A stretch of DNA of 64,000 nucleotides. Source: Thauera sp. Lineage in GTDB: Bacteria; Pseudomonadota; Gammaproteobacteria; Burkholderiales; Rhodocyclaceae. Below, in pieces: positions 49,424-58,192 of the stretch. The stretch lies in NCBI GenBank assembly GCA_024235615.1, contig JACKMB010000005.1, forward strand, positions 248,001-312,000. The letters run 5' to 3'. Every line of letters begins with the position of its first letter. The first letter of the stretch is position 1. The notes under the pieces are model-generated. The model was not told the origin of the DNA. It ran no database searches and saw only the letters and a program-made list of their open reading frames with translations. The translations under genes were made by a program, and so were the position numbers.

Positions 49424-49913
49424 CGCCGAAGCCCTGTGCCGGCAGCTCGCCGAACAGATCCGCCCCCACGTCGGCCCCGCCACCGCGCTCGTCGGCATCT
49501 ACACCGGCGGCCTGTGGCTGGCCGAGCGCCTGCACGCCGAGCTCGGCATCGCCCAGCCGCTGGGCGCGATCGACGTCTCCTTCTACCGCGACGACTACGC
49601 CAGCAAGGGCCTGCACGCCAGCCCGAAGAAGACCGAGATCCCCTTCGACGTCGACGCCGCCCACGTGATCCTGATCGACGACGTGCTCTACACCGGCCGC
49701 ACCACCCGCGCCGCGCTCAACGAGCTGTTCGACTTCGGCCGCCCGGCCCGGGTCGAGCTCGCCGTGCTGGTCGACCGCGGCGGGCGCGAGCTGCCGGTGG
49801 CCGCGCGCTACTGCGCCCACACCCTGTCCGCGCCGCTCGCGCGCGAGCAGAACCTGGAGCTGCAGCGCGACGACCACGGGCAGTTCAGCCTGAAGCTGAC
49901 CCAGCGCGCCTGA
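49410..49913 (+). CDS. pyrR: Pyrimidine regulatory protein PyrR / uracil phosphoribosyltransferase
   Basis: 167 aa. The phosphoribosyltransferase PRPP motif [19 protein letters not shown] is intact, with [15 protein letters not shown] and [11 protein letters not shown]. In Gram-positives PyrR controls pyr attenuation; in Pseudomonas-type bacteria it sits ahead of pyrB and its regulatory role is less certain. I see no clear attenuator hairpin before it. Overlaps ruvX by 14 bp; pyrB follows after 52 bp. Confidence 0.94.
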   Translation: MKDLDAEALCRQLAEQIRPHVGPATALVGIYTGGLWLAERLHAELGIAQPLGAIDVSFYRDDYASKGLHASPKKTEIPFDVDAAHVILIDDVLYTGRTTRAALNELFDFGRPARVELAVLVDRGGRELPVAARYCAHTLSAPLAREQNLELQRDDHGQFSLKLTQRA

Positions 49914-49965
49914 TCCCGCACCTCCCCCTTTCCCCTTGCCCACCGCTGACTCCGAGGCACGCCCG

Positions 49966-50925
49966 ATGCGAAACCCCCAGCTCAACCAGCACGGCGAACT
50001 GCAGCACCTGCTCACGCTCGACGGTCTGCCGCGCGACATCCTCACCGCCATCCTCGACACCGCCGCCCCGTTCACCGAGGTGGCCGAGCGCGAAGTGAAG
50101 AAGCTGCCGCTGCTGCGCGGCAAGAGCGTGTTCAACCTCTTCTTCGAGAACTCCACGCGCACCCGCACCACCTTCGAGATCGCCGCCAAGCGCCTGTCGG
50201 CCGACGTGGTGAACCTCAACATCAACACCAGCTCGGCCGCCAAGGGCGAGAGCCTGCTCGACACCGTCGACAACCTGTGCGCGATGCAGGCCGACATGTT
50301 CGTCGTGCGCCACGCCGCCAGCGGCGCACCGATGCTGATCGCCCAGCACCTGCAGAACACCGGGCGCGACCACATCCACGTGGTCAACGCCGGCGACGGC
50401 CGCCATGCGCACCCGACGCAGGGCCTGCTCGACATGTACACCATCCGCCACTTCAAGCGCGACTTCACCAATCTCACGGTGGCGATCGTCGGCGACGTGC
50501 TGCACTCGCGCGTGGCGCGCAGCCAGATCGCCGCGCTGACCACGCTCGGCGTGCCCGAAGTGCGCGTGATCGGGCCCAAGACCCTGCTGCCGACCGAGGT
50601 CGAGCGCCTCGGCGTGCGCGTCTTCCACGACATGAGCGAGGGCCTCAGGGGCGTGGACGTGGTGATGATGCTGCGCCTGCAGAACGAGCGCATGAACGGC
50701 GCGCTGCTGCCCACGCCGCAGGAGTACTACAAGATCTGGGGCCTCACCGCCGAGAAGCTGGCGCTGGCCAGGCCCGACGCGATCGTGATGCACCCCGGCC
50801 CGATGAACCGCGGCGTCGAGATCGACTCCGCGGTGGCCGACGGCGCGCAGGCGGTCATCCTGCCCCAGGTCACCTTCGGCATCGCCGTGCGCATGGCGGT
50901 GATGAGCATGCTCGGCAGCCGCTGA
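49966..50925 (+). CDS. pyrB: Aspartate carbamoyltransferase catalytic subunit
   Basis: 319 aa from [10 protein letters not shown]; an in-frame TTG at 49936 is less likely. The carbamoyl phosphate loop [19 protein letters not shown], the substrate motif [11 protein letters not shown] and NVNIN-type strand ([16 protein letters not shown]) are all intact. Catalyses the first committed pyrimidine step. No pyrI is near; in bacteria of this type PyrB pairs with the inactive dihydroorotase encoded next to it. Confidence 0.96.
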   Translation: MRNPQLNQHGELQHLLTLDGLPRDILTAILDTAAPFTEVAEREVKKLPLLRGKSVFNLFFENSTRTRTTFEIAAKRLSADVVNLNINTSSAAKGESLLDTVDNLCAMQADMFVVRHAASGAPMLIAQHLQNTGRDHIHVVNAGDGRHAHPTQGLLDMYTIRHFKRDFTNLTVAIVGDVLHSRVARSQIAALTTLGVPEVRVIGPKTLLPTEVERLGVRVFHDMSEGLRGVDVVMMLRLQNERMNGALLPTPQEYYKIWGLTAEKLALARPDAIVMHPGPMNRGVEIDSAVADGAQAVILPQVTFGIAVRMAVMSMLGSR

Positions 50926-50958
50926 AGCCGCGGACAGCACAGGAACAAGGAACCACGC

Positions 50959-52236
50959 ATGAACATCCTGATCTCCAACGGCCGCGTCGTCGATCCGGCC
51001 AACCGCGTCGACGCGGTGCATGACGTCTATGTCTCCGGCGGCAAGATCGTCGCCCTCGGCGCTGCGCCCGACGGTTTCAAGGCCGAGCGCACCATCGACG
51101 CCAGCGGGCTGGTCGTCGCTCCCGGCTTCATCGACCTCGCCGCGCGCCTGCGCGAGCCCGGCTACGAATACCGCGCCACGCTCGAATCCGAGATGGAGGC
51201 GGCGATGGCCGGCGGCGTCACCAGCCTGGCGATCCCGCCCGACACCGACCCCGCGCTCGACGAGCCCGGCCTGGTCGAGATGCTGACCTACCGCGCCAAG
51301 AAGCTGAACCGCGCCCACATCTACCCGGTCGGTGCCCTCACCCTCGGTCTCAAGGGCGAACGCCTGTCGGAGATGGCCGAGCTGGTCGAGGCCGGCTGCG
51401 TCGCCTTCTCGCAGGCCAACGTGCCGGTGGTGGACAACACCGTGCTGATGCGCGCGCTGCAGTACGCCGCCACCTTCGGCTTCCGCGTCTGGCTGCAGCC
51501 GCTGGCGCCCTTCCTGTCACGCGTGGGCCACGCCCACGACGGCGAGGTGTCGACCCGCCTCGGCCTGTCCGGCATCCCGGTCGCCGCCGAGACCGTGGCG
51601 CTGTACACCTATCTCGAGCTCGCGCGCCTCACCGGCGCCCGCCTGCACATCACCCGCCTGTCCTCCGCGGCCGGCCTCGCGCTCATCGACCAGGCGCGCG
51701 CCGAAGGCATGGACGTGAGCTGCGACGTGTCGATCAACCATGTGCACCTGTGCGACATGGACATCGGCTACTTCAACCCCAACTGCCACCTCGTCCCGCC
51801 GCTGCGCAGCCAGCGCGACCGCGAGGCGCTCGCCAGGGGCCTCGCCGACGGGCGCATCGACGCACTGTGCTCCGACCACACCCCGGTGGACGACGACGCC
51901 AAGCAGACGCCGTTCTCGGAGTCCGAGCCCGGCGCCACCGGCCTCGAGCTGCTGCTGCCGCTGACGCTGAAGTGGGCGGACGCCGCGGGACTGCCGCTGC
52001 TCGACGGGCTCGCGCGCATCACCTCCGACGCGGCGAAGATCGTCGGCATCACCAAGGCCGGGCACCTGTCGCCGGGCGCGCGTGCCGACGTGTGCGTGTT
52101 CGACCCGGCCGCGCACGTCAAGATCACGCGCGAGGGCCTGCGCAGCCAGGGCAAGAACACGCCCTTCCTCGGCATGGAGCTGCCCGGCAAGGTGCGCTAC
52201 ACGCTGGTCGAGGGCCAGGTGATGTTCGAGGGCTGA
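50959..52236 (+). CDS. pyrX: Dihydroorotase-like protein lacking zinc ligands (PyrX type)
   Basis: 425 aa amidohydrolase-fold protein. Where active dihydroorotases have a D-x-H-x-H-x-R zinc site, this one reads FIDLAARLREPGYEYRAT: both His are absent. PPDTDPALDEPG replaces the usual M-P-N-T-x-P. CSDHTPVDDDAKQTPFSE is retained. So it is very likely the non-catalytic partner that stabilises aspartate carbamoyltransferase, as known for Pseudomonas PyrC'. A true pyrC should lie elsewhere in the genome. It starts 33 bp after pyrB. Confidence 0.88.
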   Translation: MNILISNGRVVDPANRVDAVHDVYVSGGKIVALGAAPDGFKAERTIDASGLVVAPGFIDLAARLREPGYEYRATLESEMEAAMAGGVTSLAIPPDTDPALDEPGLVEMLTYRAKKLNRAHIYPVGALTLGLKGERLSEMAELVEAGCVAFSQANVPVVDNTVLMRALQYAATFGFRVWLQPLAPFLSRVGHAHDGEVSTRLGLSGIPVAAETVALYTYLELARLTGARLHITRLSSAAGLALIDQARAEGMDVSCDVSINHVHLCDMDIGYFNPNCHLVPPLRSQRDREALARGLADGRIDALCSDHTPVDDDAKQTPFSESEPGATGLELLLPLTLKWADAAGLPLLDGLARITSDAAKIVGITKAGHLSPGARADVCVFDPAAHVKITREGLRSQGKNTPFLGMELPGKVRYTLVEGQVMFEG

Positions 52237-52273
52237 GGGCAGCCCCGGCCGACGCGCGATTCGATGTGAAGCT

Positions 52274-52293
52274 CGCGGCCCGCTCGGGCCGCG
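52274..52293. terminator. Hairpin between convergent pyrX and yggT
   Basis: Perfect 8-bp GC stem (52274-52281 with 52286-52293) and a 4-base loop in the 81-bp convergent gap. No U-run. Confidence 0.4.
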
Positions 52294-52317
52294 GCTCCCC
52301 GCATGTGCGCGCGGCGC

Positions 52318-52899
52318 TCAGCCTCCGAACAGCAGCGGCGCGAAGCCGTTGCGCGCCTCGGCGAGCAGCATGAGCACGATCTGCAGCACCAGCAGTAGCA
52401 CCAGCGGCGACAGGTCGACGTTGGCGATGCTCGGGATCACGCGGCGGAAGGGGCGCAGGAAGGGCGCGGCGATCGAGTGCAGCAGCGGCGCCAGCGGTGC
52501 GTGCGGGCTCACCCAGGACAGCACGGCCGAGCCCAGCACCACCGCGAACACCAGGTACACCATCATGCGGATCAGCTCGATCAGGCCCACGCCCCACAGG
52601 CCGGCGAGCACCGCGGCGGTATTGCCGCTGAAGGCCGCGCCGCGCAGGCTGAGCTCGAACATCACCAGCAGCACCTGCACCACCCAGGCCGGCAGCAGGC
52701 TCGCCATGTCGAGGCCGAACAGCCCGGGGATGAAGCGGCGCAGCGGGCGCACGATCCAGTCGGTGGTGCTGACCACGAACTGGCCGAGCTGGTTGCGGAA
52801 GGAGATGCGCTGCCACTGCATGAAGAAGCGCGCGAGCAGCATCAGCGTCAGGAAGCTGGCGGCGACGTCGATCACCAGCAGCAGGATGTTGGCGAGCAT
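52318..52899 (-). CDS. yggT: YggT-family membrane protein
   Basis: 193 aa, ~4 transmembrane helices in two YggT repeats (MLANILLLVIDVAASFLTLM; the second begins VGLIELIRMMVYLVFAVVL). Motifs WIVRPLRRFIPGLFGLDMAS and FLRPFRRVIPSIANVDLSP mark the family. Role uncertain; implicated in osmotic or ion homeostasis in E. coli. It directly follows proC (3-bp gap). Confidence 0.92.
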   Translation of the reverse strand: MLANILLLVIDVAASFLTLMLLARFFMQWQRISFRNQLGQFVVSTTDWIVRPLRRFIPGLFGLDMASLLPAWVVQVLLVMFELSLRGAAFSGNTAAVLAGLWGVGLIELIRMMVYLVFAVVLGSAVLSWVSPHAPLAPLLHSIAAPFLRPFRRVIPSIANVDLSPLVLLLVLQIVLMLLAEARNGFAPLLFGG

Positions 52900-52902
52900 G
52901 GG

Positions 52903-53727
52903 TCAGTCCTTGCCGAGTTGTTCGCCGAGCTCGCGGCCGCGTGCCTCGGCGGCAGCGACCGCAGCGACCAGGGCGTCGTGCCAGCCGGCCGCCGCCAGGC
53001 TGGCGAGGGCGGCCTCGGTGGTGCCCCCCTTCGAGGTGACCTTCTGACGCAGGACGGCGGGCGCGTCTTCCGAGTCCGCCGCCAGCTTCGCCGCGCCGAG
53101 CACGGTATCGATCGCCAGCCGGCGCGCCCCGGCCTCGTCGAAGCCGAGGCTGCGCCCGGCGGACTCGAGCGCCTCGATGAAGTGGAACACGTAGGCAGGG
53201 CCGCTGCCCGAGATCGCGGTGACCGCATCCATCTGCGCCTCGGCGCCCGCCCACACGGTGCTGCCGACCGCGCCCAGGATGCGCCCGGCGGCCTCGCGGC
53301 CGGCGGCGTCCACCGACGGATCGGCGTACAGGCCGGTGACGCCCGCGCCGATCAGCGCCGGGGTGTTGGGCATCACGCGCACCAGACGGGCATACGGGCG
53401 CCCGGCGGCACCCAGCCAGCGCCCGAGGTCTGCCATGCGCAGTCCGGCGGCGATGCTGATGACGAGCTGGCCGGAGAGGCGGCCTGCGAGCGGCGCCAGC
53501 GCGGCCTTCATCTGCTGCGGCTTGACCGCCAGCACGAGGACGTCGCAGGCGAGCGCCGCGTCGTCGAAGGCCCCGACCGCACGCACGCCGAAGCGCTGCA
53601 CGAGCGCGTCGCGCGCCGCGTCGCCGAGCTCGACGACCTGGAGGTCGGCGGCGGCGAAGCCGCGTTCGAGCAAGCCGCCGATGAGGGCGGTGGCCATGTT
53701 GCCGCCGCCGAGAAAGGTGATCTTCAT
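52903..53727 (-). CDS. proC: Pyrroline-5-carboxylate reductase
   Basis: 274 aa. MKITFLGGGNMATALIGGLL gives the NADPH Rossmann motif; VLAVKPQQM, VRVMPNTPALIG, ISGSGPAYVFHFIEAL and TSKGGTTEAAL complete the family signature. Catalyses the last step of proline synthesis. In yggS-proC-yggT order on the minus strand; 41 bp after yggS. Confidence 0.96.
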   Translation of the reverse strand: MKITFLGGGNMATALIGGLLERGFAAADLQVVELGDAARDALVQRFGVRAVGAFDDAALACDVLVLAVKPQQMKAALAPLAGRLSGQLVISIAAGLRMADLGRWLGAAGRPYARLVRVMPNTPALIGAGVTGLYADPSVDAAGREAAGRILGAVGSTVWAGAEAQMDAVTAISGSGPAYVFHFIEALESAGRSLGFDEAGARRLAIDTVLGAAKLAADSEDAPAVLRQKVTSKGGTTEAALASLAAAGWHDALVAAVAAAEARGRELGEQLGKD

Positions 53728-53768
53728 GGATGAACCTGCAGGTTGGGGCCGGGGCGCGCGTGCGCGCG

Positions 53769-54476
53769 TCAGGCCGAAGGGGTGGAAGCGGGGCGGGGGC
53801 GCTCGCCGAAGATCGCCGTGCCCACGCGCACGATGCTCGCGCCCTCGGCGATCGCCGGCTCGAGGTCGTGCGACATGCCCATCGACAAGGTGTCGAGCAC
53901 GAGCCCGGCGCTGCGCAGCTCGTCGCGCAACCCGCGCAGCACGGCGAAGCGCGCGCGCAGCACGGCCTCGTCGGCGCTCGGCTCGGGGATGCACATGAGG
54001 CCGCGCAGGCGCAGCCGCGGCAGGGCTGCGACCGCGTGCGCGAGCGCGCCGGCCTCGGCCGGCGCCACGCCGCTCTTGCTGTCCTCGCCGCTGACGTTGA
54101 CCTGGATGCAGACGTTGAGCGGCGGCAGATGGACGTCGCGCTGGGCCGACAGGCGCTCGGCGATCCGGAGGCGGTCGATGCCATGCACCCAGTCGAAGGC
54201 ATTCGCCACCGGACGCGTCTTGTTGCTCTGCAGCGGGCCGATGAAATGCCATTCGAGGTCGAGCGCGCGCAGCGCCTCGACCTTGTCCACGCCTTCCTGC
54301 ACGTAGTTCTCGCCGAAGGCGCGCTGCCCGGCGGCGGCGGCCTCGCGCACCGCCTCCGCGGGCCAGGTCTTGCTCACCGCGAGCAGCGTCACGTCGGCGG
54401 GCTCGCGCCCGGCATGTCGCGCCGCGGCGGCGATGCGGGCGCGCACCGCGTCGAGGCGCGCAGCGATCGTCGTCAT
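53769..54476 (-). CDS. yggS: Pyridoxal phosphate homeostasis protein YggS
   Basis: 235 aa, PLP-binding protein of the fold type III TIM barrel. [13 protein letters not shown] carries the PLP Lys; [23 protein letters not shown] and [23 protein letters not shown] are all conserved. No enzyme activity is known; it balances PLP. It is divergent to pilT across a 125-bp gap, the classic pilT/yggS pairing. Confidence 0.96.
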   Translation of the reverse strand: MTTIAARLDAVRARIAAAARHAGREPADVTLLAVSKTWPAEAVREAAAAGQRAFGENYVQEGVDKVEALRALDLEWHFIGPLQSNKTRPVANAFDWVHGIDRLRIAERLSAQRDVHLPPLNVCIQVNVSGEDSKSGVAPAEAGALAHAVAALPRLRLRGLMCIPEPSADEAVLRARFAVLRGLRDELRSAGLVLDTLSMGMSHDLEPAIAEGASIVRVGTAIFGERPRPASTPSA

Positions 54477-54601
54477 GTTCCGTGGCCTATTTCCTGGGAT
54501 TTCGGGGCGGCGAAAGTATAGCATCGCTCCATTGCCCACCCTGAGGCCCGGCCTGCGCCCCACCCCGCAGGCGACCGGGCCGCCCATCGCGCCGGAATAC
54601 C

Positions 54602-55645
54602 ATGGACATCACCGAACTGCTCGCCTTCGCGGTCAAGAACAAGGCTTCCGACCTCCACCTCTCCGCCGGCCTGCCGCCGATGATCCGCGTGCATGGCGAC
54701 GTGCGCCGCATCAACCTGCCGCCGCTCGAGCACAAGGAAGTGCACGCCATGGTGTACGACATCATGAACGATGCGCAGCGCAAGCAGTTCGAGGAGTCCT
54801 GGGAGTGCGACTTCTCCTTCGCCGTGCCCAACCTCGCGCGCTTCCGCGTCAACGCCTTCCAGCAGAACCGCGGCGCGGGCGCGGTGTTCCGCACCATCCC
54901 GAGCAAGGTGCTGACCCTGGAGGAGCTCAACTGCCCGAAGATCTTCAAGGAGATCGCCCACCAGCCGCGCGGCATCGTGCTGGTGACCGGGCCGACCGGC
55001 TCGGGCAAGTCCACCACGCTGGCGGCGATGCTCGACTACGTGAACGAAAACGAGTACGGACACATCCTCACCGTGGAGGACCCGATCGAGTTCGTGCATG
55101 AGTCCAAGCGCTGCCTGGTGAACCAGCGCGAGGTGCACCGCGACACCCAGTCCTTCAACAACGCGCTGCGCGCCGCGCTGCGCGAGGACCCCGACGTGAT
55201 CCTGGTGGGCGAGATGCGCGACCTCGAGACCATCCGCCTGGCGCTGACCGCTGCCGAGACCGGCCATCTGGTGTTCGGCACCCTGCACACCTCGTCGGCG
55301 GCCAAGACCATCGACCGTATCGTCGACGTCTTCCCCGCGGCCGAGAAGGACATGGTGCGCTCGATGCTTTCCGAATCCCTGCGCGCGGTGATCTCGCAGA
55401 CCCTGCTCAAGACCAAGGACGGGCAGGGCCGGGTCGCGGCGCACGAGATCATGATCGGCACGCCGGCGATCCGCAACCTGATCCGCGAGAACAAGATCGC
55501 GCAGATGTATTCCTCGATCCAGACCGGTCAGAATATCGGCATGCAGACCCTCGACCAGTGCCTCGTCGACCTGGTGCGGCGCAACGTGGTGTCGGCCGCG
55601 GAAGCGCGCGTGAAGGCGCAGAACAAGGACAGCTTCGCCGCCTGA
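54602..55645 (+). CDS. pilT: Type IV pilus retraction ATPase PilT
   Basis: 347 aa, standard length. [21 protein letters not shown] opens the N-terminal PAS-like domain. Walker [15 protein letters not shown], Asp box (VEDPIEFVH), Walker B ([11 protein letters not shown]) and the His box ([15 protein letters not shown]) are intact; AIRNLIRE near the C-terminus is the retraction motif. Depolymerises pilin to pull the pilus. pilU follows after 40 bp. Confidence 0.98.
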   Translation: MDITELLAFAVKNKASDLHLSAGLPPMIRVHGDVRRINLPPLEHKEVHAMVYDIMNDAQRKQFEESWECDFSFAVPNLARFRVNAFQQNRGAGAVFRTIPSKVLTLEELNCPKIFKEIAHQPRGIVLVTGPTGSGKSTTLAAMLDYVNENEYGHILTVEDPIEFVHESKRCLVNQREVHRDTQSFNNALRAALREDPDVILVGEMRDLETIRLALTAAETGHLVFGTLHTSSAAKTIDRIVDVFPAAEKDMVRSMLSESLRAVISQTLLKTKDGQGRVAAHEIMIGTPAIRNLIRENKIAQMYSSIQTGQNIGMQTLDQCLVDLVRRNVVSAAEARVKAQNKDSFAA

Positions 55646-55685
55646 GCGGCACTCACCCGCCCACCCGGGAAGGAGCACGCACACC

Positions 55686-56822
55686 ATGGAACGCGACCAG
55701 GCCCTCAAGTTCATGCACGACCTGCTGCGGCTGATGCTGCAGAAGAACGGCTCGGACCTCTTCATCACCGCCGGCTTTCCGCCCGCGATCAAGGTCGACG
55801 GTCGCATCGTGCCGCAATCGAACCAGATCCTGCAGCCGCAGCACACCACGGAGCTGGCGCGCGCGATCATGAACGACCGCCAGGCCGCCGACTTCGAGAC
55901 CCACAAGGAGTGCAACTTCGGCATCTCGCCGGCCGGCATCGGCCGCTTCCGCGCCAACGCCTTCGTACAGCAGGGCCGCGTCGCGCTGGTGCTGCGCACC
56001 ATCCCGCAGAAGATCCCCAACTTCCAGGAACTCGGCCTGCCGCCGGTGCTCACCGAGATCGCCCTCGCCAAGCGCGGCCTGGTGATCTTCGTCGGCGGCA
56101 CCGGCACCGGCAAGACGACCTCGCTCGCCTCGCTGGTCGACTACCGCAACGAGAACACCTACGGCCACATCATCACCATCGAGGACCCGATCGAGTTCGT
56201 ACACCAGCACAAGAACTGCATCGTCTCGCAGCGCGAGATCGGCATCGACACCGAGTCCTGGATGACCGCGCTGAAGAACACCCTGCGGCAGGCGCCCGAC
56301 GTGATCCTGATGGGCGAGATCCGCGACCGCGAGACCATGGACTACGCGATCGCCTTCGCCGAGACCGGCCACCTCTGCCTCGCCACGCTGCACGCCAACA
56401 GCGCCAACCAGGCGATCGACCGCATCATCAACTTCTTCCCGGAAGACCGCCGCCAGCAGCTGCTGATGGACCTGTCGCTGAACCTGCGGGCGATGGTCTC
56501 GCAGCGCCTGCTGCCGATGAAGGATCGCAAGGGCCGGGTGCCGGCCGTCGAGGTGCTGCTCAACTCGCCGCTGATCGCCGACCTGGTCTTCAAGGGCAAC
56601 GTCCCCGAGATCAAGGACGTCATGAAGCGCTCGCGCGAGCTCGGCATGCAGACCTTCGACCAGTCGCTGTTCCAGCTCTACGAGGACGAGCTCATCAGCT
56701 ACGAGGACGCGCTGCGCAACGCCGACTCGGTCAACGACCTGCGCCTGCAGATCAAGCTCAACAGCCGCCACGGCGACCCGGGCGCACCCGGCGGCGGCAT
56801 CAAGAACCTCGGCATCCTTTAG
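55686..56822 (+). CDS. pilU: PilT-like retraction ATPase PilU
   Basis: 378 aa. Starts MERDQALKFMHDLLRLMLQK, then NGSDLFITAGFPP. Walker A is GGTGTGKTTSLASL, the Asp box [10 protein letters not shown], Walker B PDVILMGEIRD and the His box ETGHLCLATLHANSA. It has the longer C-terminal tail of PilU (NSRHGDPGAPGGGIKNL). In Pseudomonas and Vibrio it works with PilT to increase retraction force. Confidence 0.96.
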   Translation: MERDQALKFMHDLLRLMLQKNGSDLFITAGFPPAIKVDGRIVPQSNQILQPQHTTELARAIMNDRQAADFETHKECNFGISPAGIGRFRANAFVQQGRVALVLRTIPQKIPNFQELGLPPVLTEIALAKRGLVIFVGGTGTGKTTSLASLVDYRNENTYGHIITIEDPIEFVHQHKNCIVSQREIGIDTESWMTALKNTLRQAPDVILMGEIRDRETMDYAIAFAETGHLCLATLHANSANQAIDRIINFFPEDRRQQLLMDLSLNLRAMVSQRLLPMKDRKGRVPAVEVLLNSPLIADLVFKGNVPEIKDVMKRSRELGMQTFDQSLFQLYEDELISYEDALRNADSVNDLRLQIKLNSRHGDPGAPGGGIKNLGIL

Positions 56823-56844
56823 GGACAGGCCGCCGCGCGCGTCC

Positions 56845-58008
56845 TCACTCCTGCGGACGCGGCGCGCGCTCGCGGTTGCTGCCGGCCACCATGCGGTACT
56901 CGAACAGGCGGCACTCGAGCGCCCCGTTGAAGAGCGGCGTGCGCCGCGTCGCCTTGAGGCCGATGCGCTTGGGCAGCTCGGGATCGGCGCTGAACAGGTA
57001 GCAGCGCCAGCCGCCCCAGCGCTGCTTGAGCGCGTCGCCCAGGCGGGGATAGAAGGCGAGGAGTTCCTCCGCCTCGCCGATGCGCACCCCGTAGGGCGGA
57101 TTCGCCACCATCACCCCCGCAGCGGCCGGCGGCGTGCGCTCGAGCACGTCGGCGCGATCCAGGCGCACACAATCGGCCAGCCCGGCGGCGTCGAGGTTCA
57201 TGCGGCTGCGCCGCACCCACTCGCCCACCACGTCCGAACCGAAGACGGGCAGCACGCGCGCCGGCTTGCGGCGCTGCTCGGCGGCGCGCCGCTGCGCGGC
57301 CCAGGCAGTGCGGTCGTGGATGCGCAGGCGCTCGAAGGCGAAGCCGCGGCCCAGACCGGGCGCGATGTCGAGCGCCATCTGCGCGGCCTCGATCAGGAAG
57401 GTTCCGCTGCCGCACATCGGATCGACCAGGGCCTCGTCCGCCTGCCAGCCGGTCAGGCGCAGGATGCCGGCGGCGAGGTTCTCCTTCAGCGGCGCCTCCA
57501 CCGCCGCCGGCTTGTAGCCGCGCTTGTAGAGCGGCTCGCCGCTGGTGTCGACGTACAGCGTGGCGGTGTCGGCGGTGAGGAACAGGTGGATGCGCACCGC
57601 CGGGTTGGCGGTATCCACGCTCGGCCGCCGCCCGGCCACGGTGCGGAAGTGGTCGCACACCGCGTCCTTCACCCGCAGGGTGATGAACTCCAGGCTCTTC
57701 AGCGGCGACTTCTGCGCGGTGACGTAGATGCGGATGGTGTCGTCGGCGGTGAACCACTTCGCCCAGGTCACGCTGTAGGCGAGCTTGTAGATGTCGACTT
57801 CGGCACGGTAGCGCCCCTGCCCCACCCGCCACAGCACGCGGGTGGCGAGCCGGCTCTCGAGGTTGGCGCGCCGGCAGGCATCCCAGTCGCCCTCCCAGTT
57901 CACCCCGCCATGCACCACGCGCGCCGCGCGCGCGCCGAAGCTCGCCAGCTCTTCGGCCAGCAGCGCCTCGAGGCCGCGAGGACAGGGGGAAAAGAAGGTT
58001 TCGGCCAT
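56845..58008 (-). CDS. THUMP-domain class I RNA methyltransferase (RlmL N-terminal type)
   Basis: 387 aa, equal to the N-terminal half of E. coli RlmL. THUMP region (CRRANLESRLATRVLWRVG, then KYAYS-like TWAKWF), then a Rossmann methyltransferase with LVDPMCGSGTFLIEAAQMA, GSDVVGEWVRRSRMN and MVANPPYGVRIGEAE (NPPY catalytic motif). Likely makes m2G in 23S rRNA at the RlmL site, by family; the RlmK half is missing, as is common outside enterics. The start at 58008 opens MAETFFSPCPRGLEALL. Confidence 0.88.
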   Translation of the reverse strand: MAETFFSPCPRGLEALLAEELASFGARAARVVHGGVNWEGDWDACRRANLESRLATRVLWRVGQGRYRAEVDIYKLAYSVTWAKWFTADDTIRIYVTAQKSPLKSLEFITLRVKDAVCDHFRTVAGRRPSVDTANPAVRIHLFLTADTATLYVDTSGEPLYKRGYKPAAVEAPLKENLAAGILRLTGWQADEALVDPMCGSGTFLIEAAQMALDIAPGLGRGFAFERLRIHDRTAWAAQRRAAEQRRKPARVLPVFGSDVVGEWVRRSRMNLDAAGLADCVRLDRADVLERTPPAAAGVMVANPPYGVRIGEAEELLAFYPRLGDALKQRWGGWRCYLFSADPELPKRIGLKATRRTPLFNGALECRLFEYRMVAGSNRERAPRPQE

Positions 58009-58192
58009 GGGTCGCTCCGCGCGCTGGAAAAGCCGGCATTGTACCGCCCGCCGGGCGCCCCCCGAGAACCTCGCCACGGACACCCCGGCGCGGGCACCCG
58101 CTGCCCTTTTCCCCTGGTCAGCAAGGAATTATTTCCGCGCATCCCGCGCATTCCTGGAGAAGAATTCGTGGTCGCCCACCCATGGCCCAGAA

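Noticed and set aside
49914-49965. Possible PyrR-bound attenuator between pyrR and pyrB
   Set aside because: The 52-bp gap is a C/T-rich stretch with no stable hairpin or U-run, so attenuation there is not supported.
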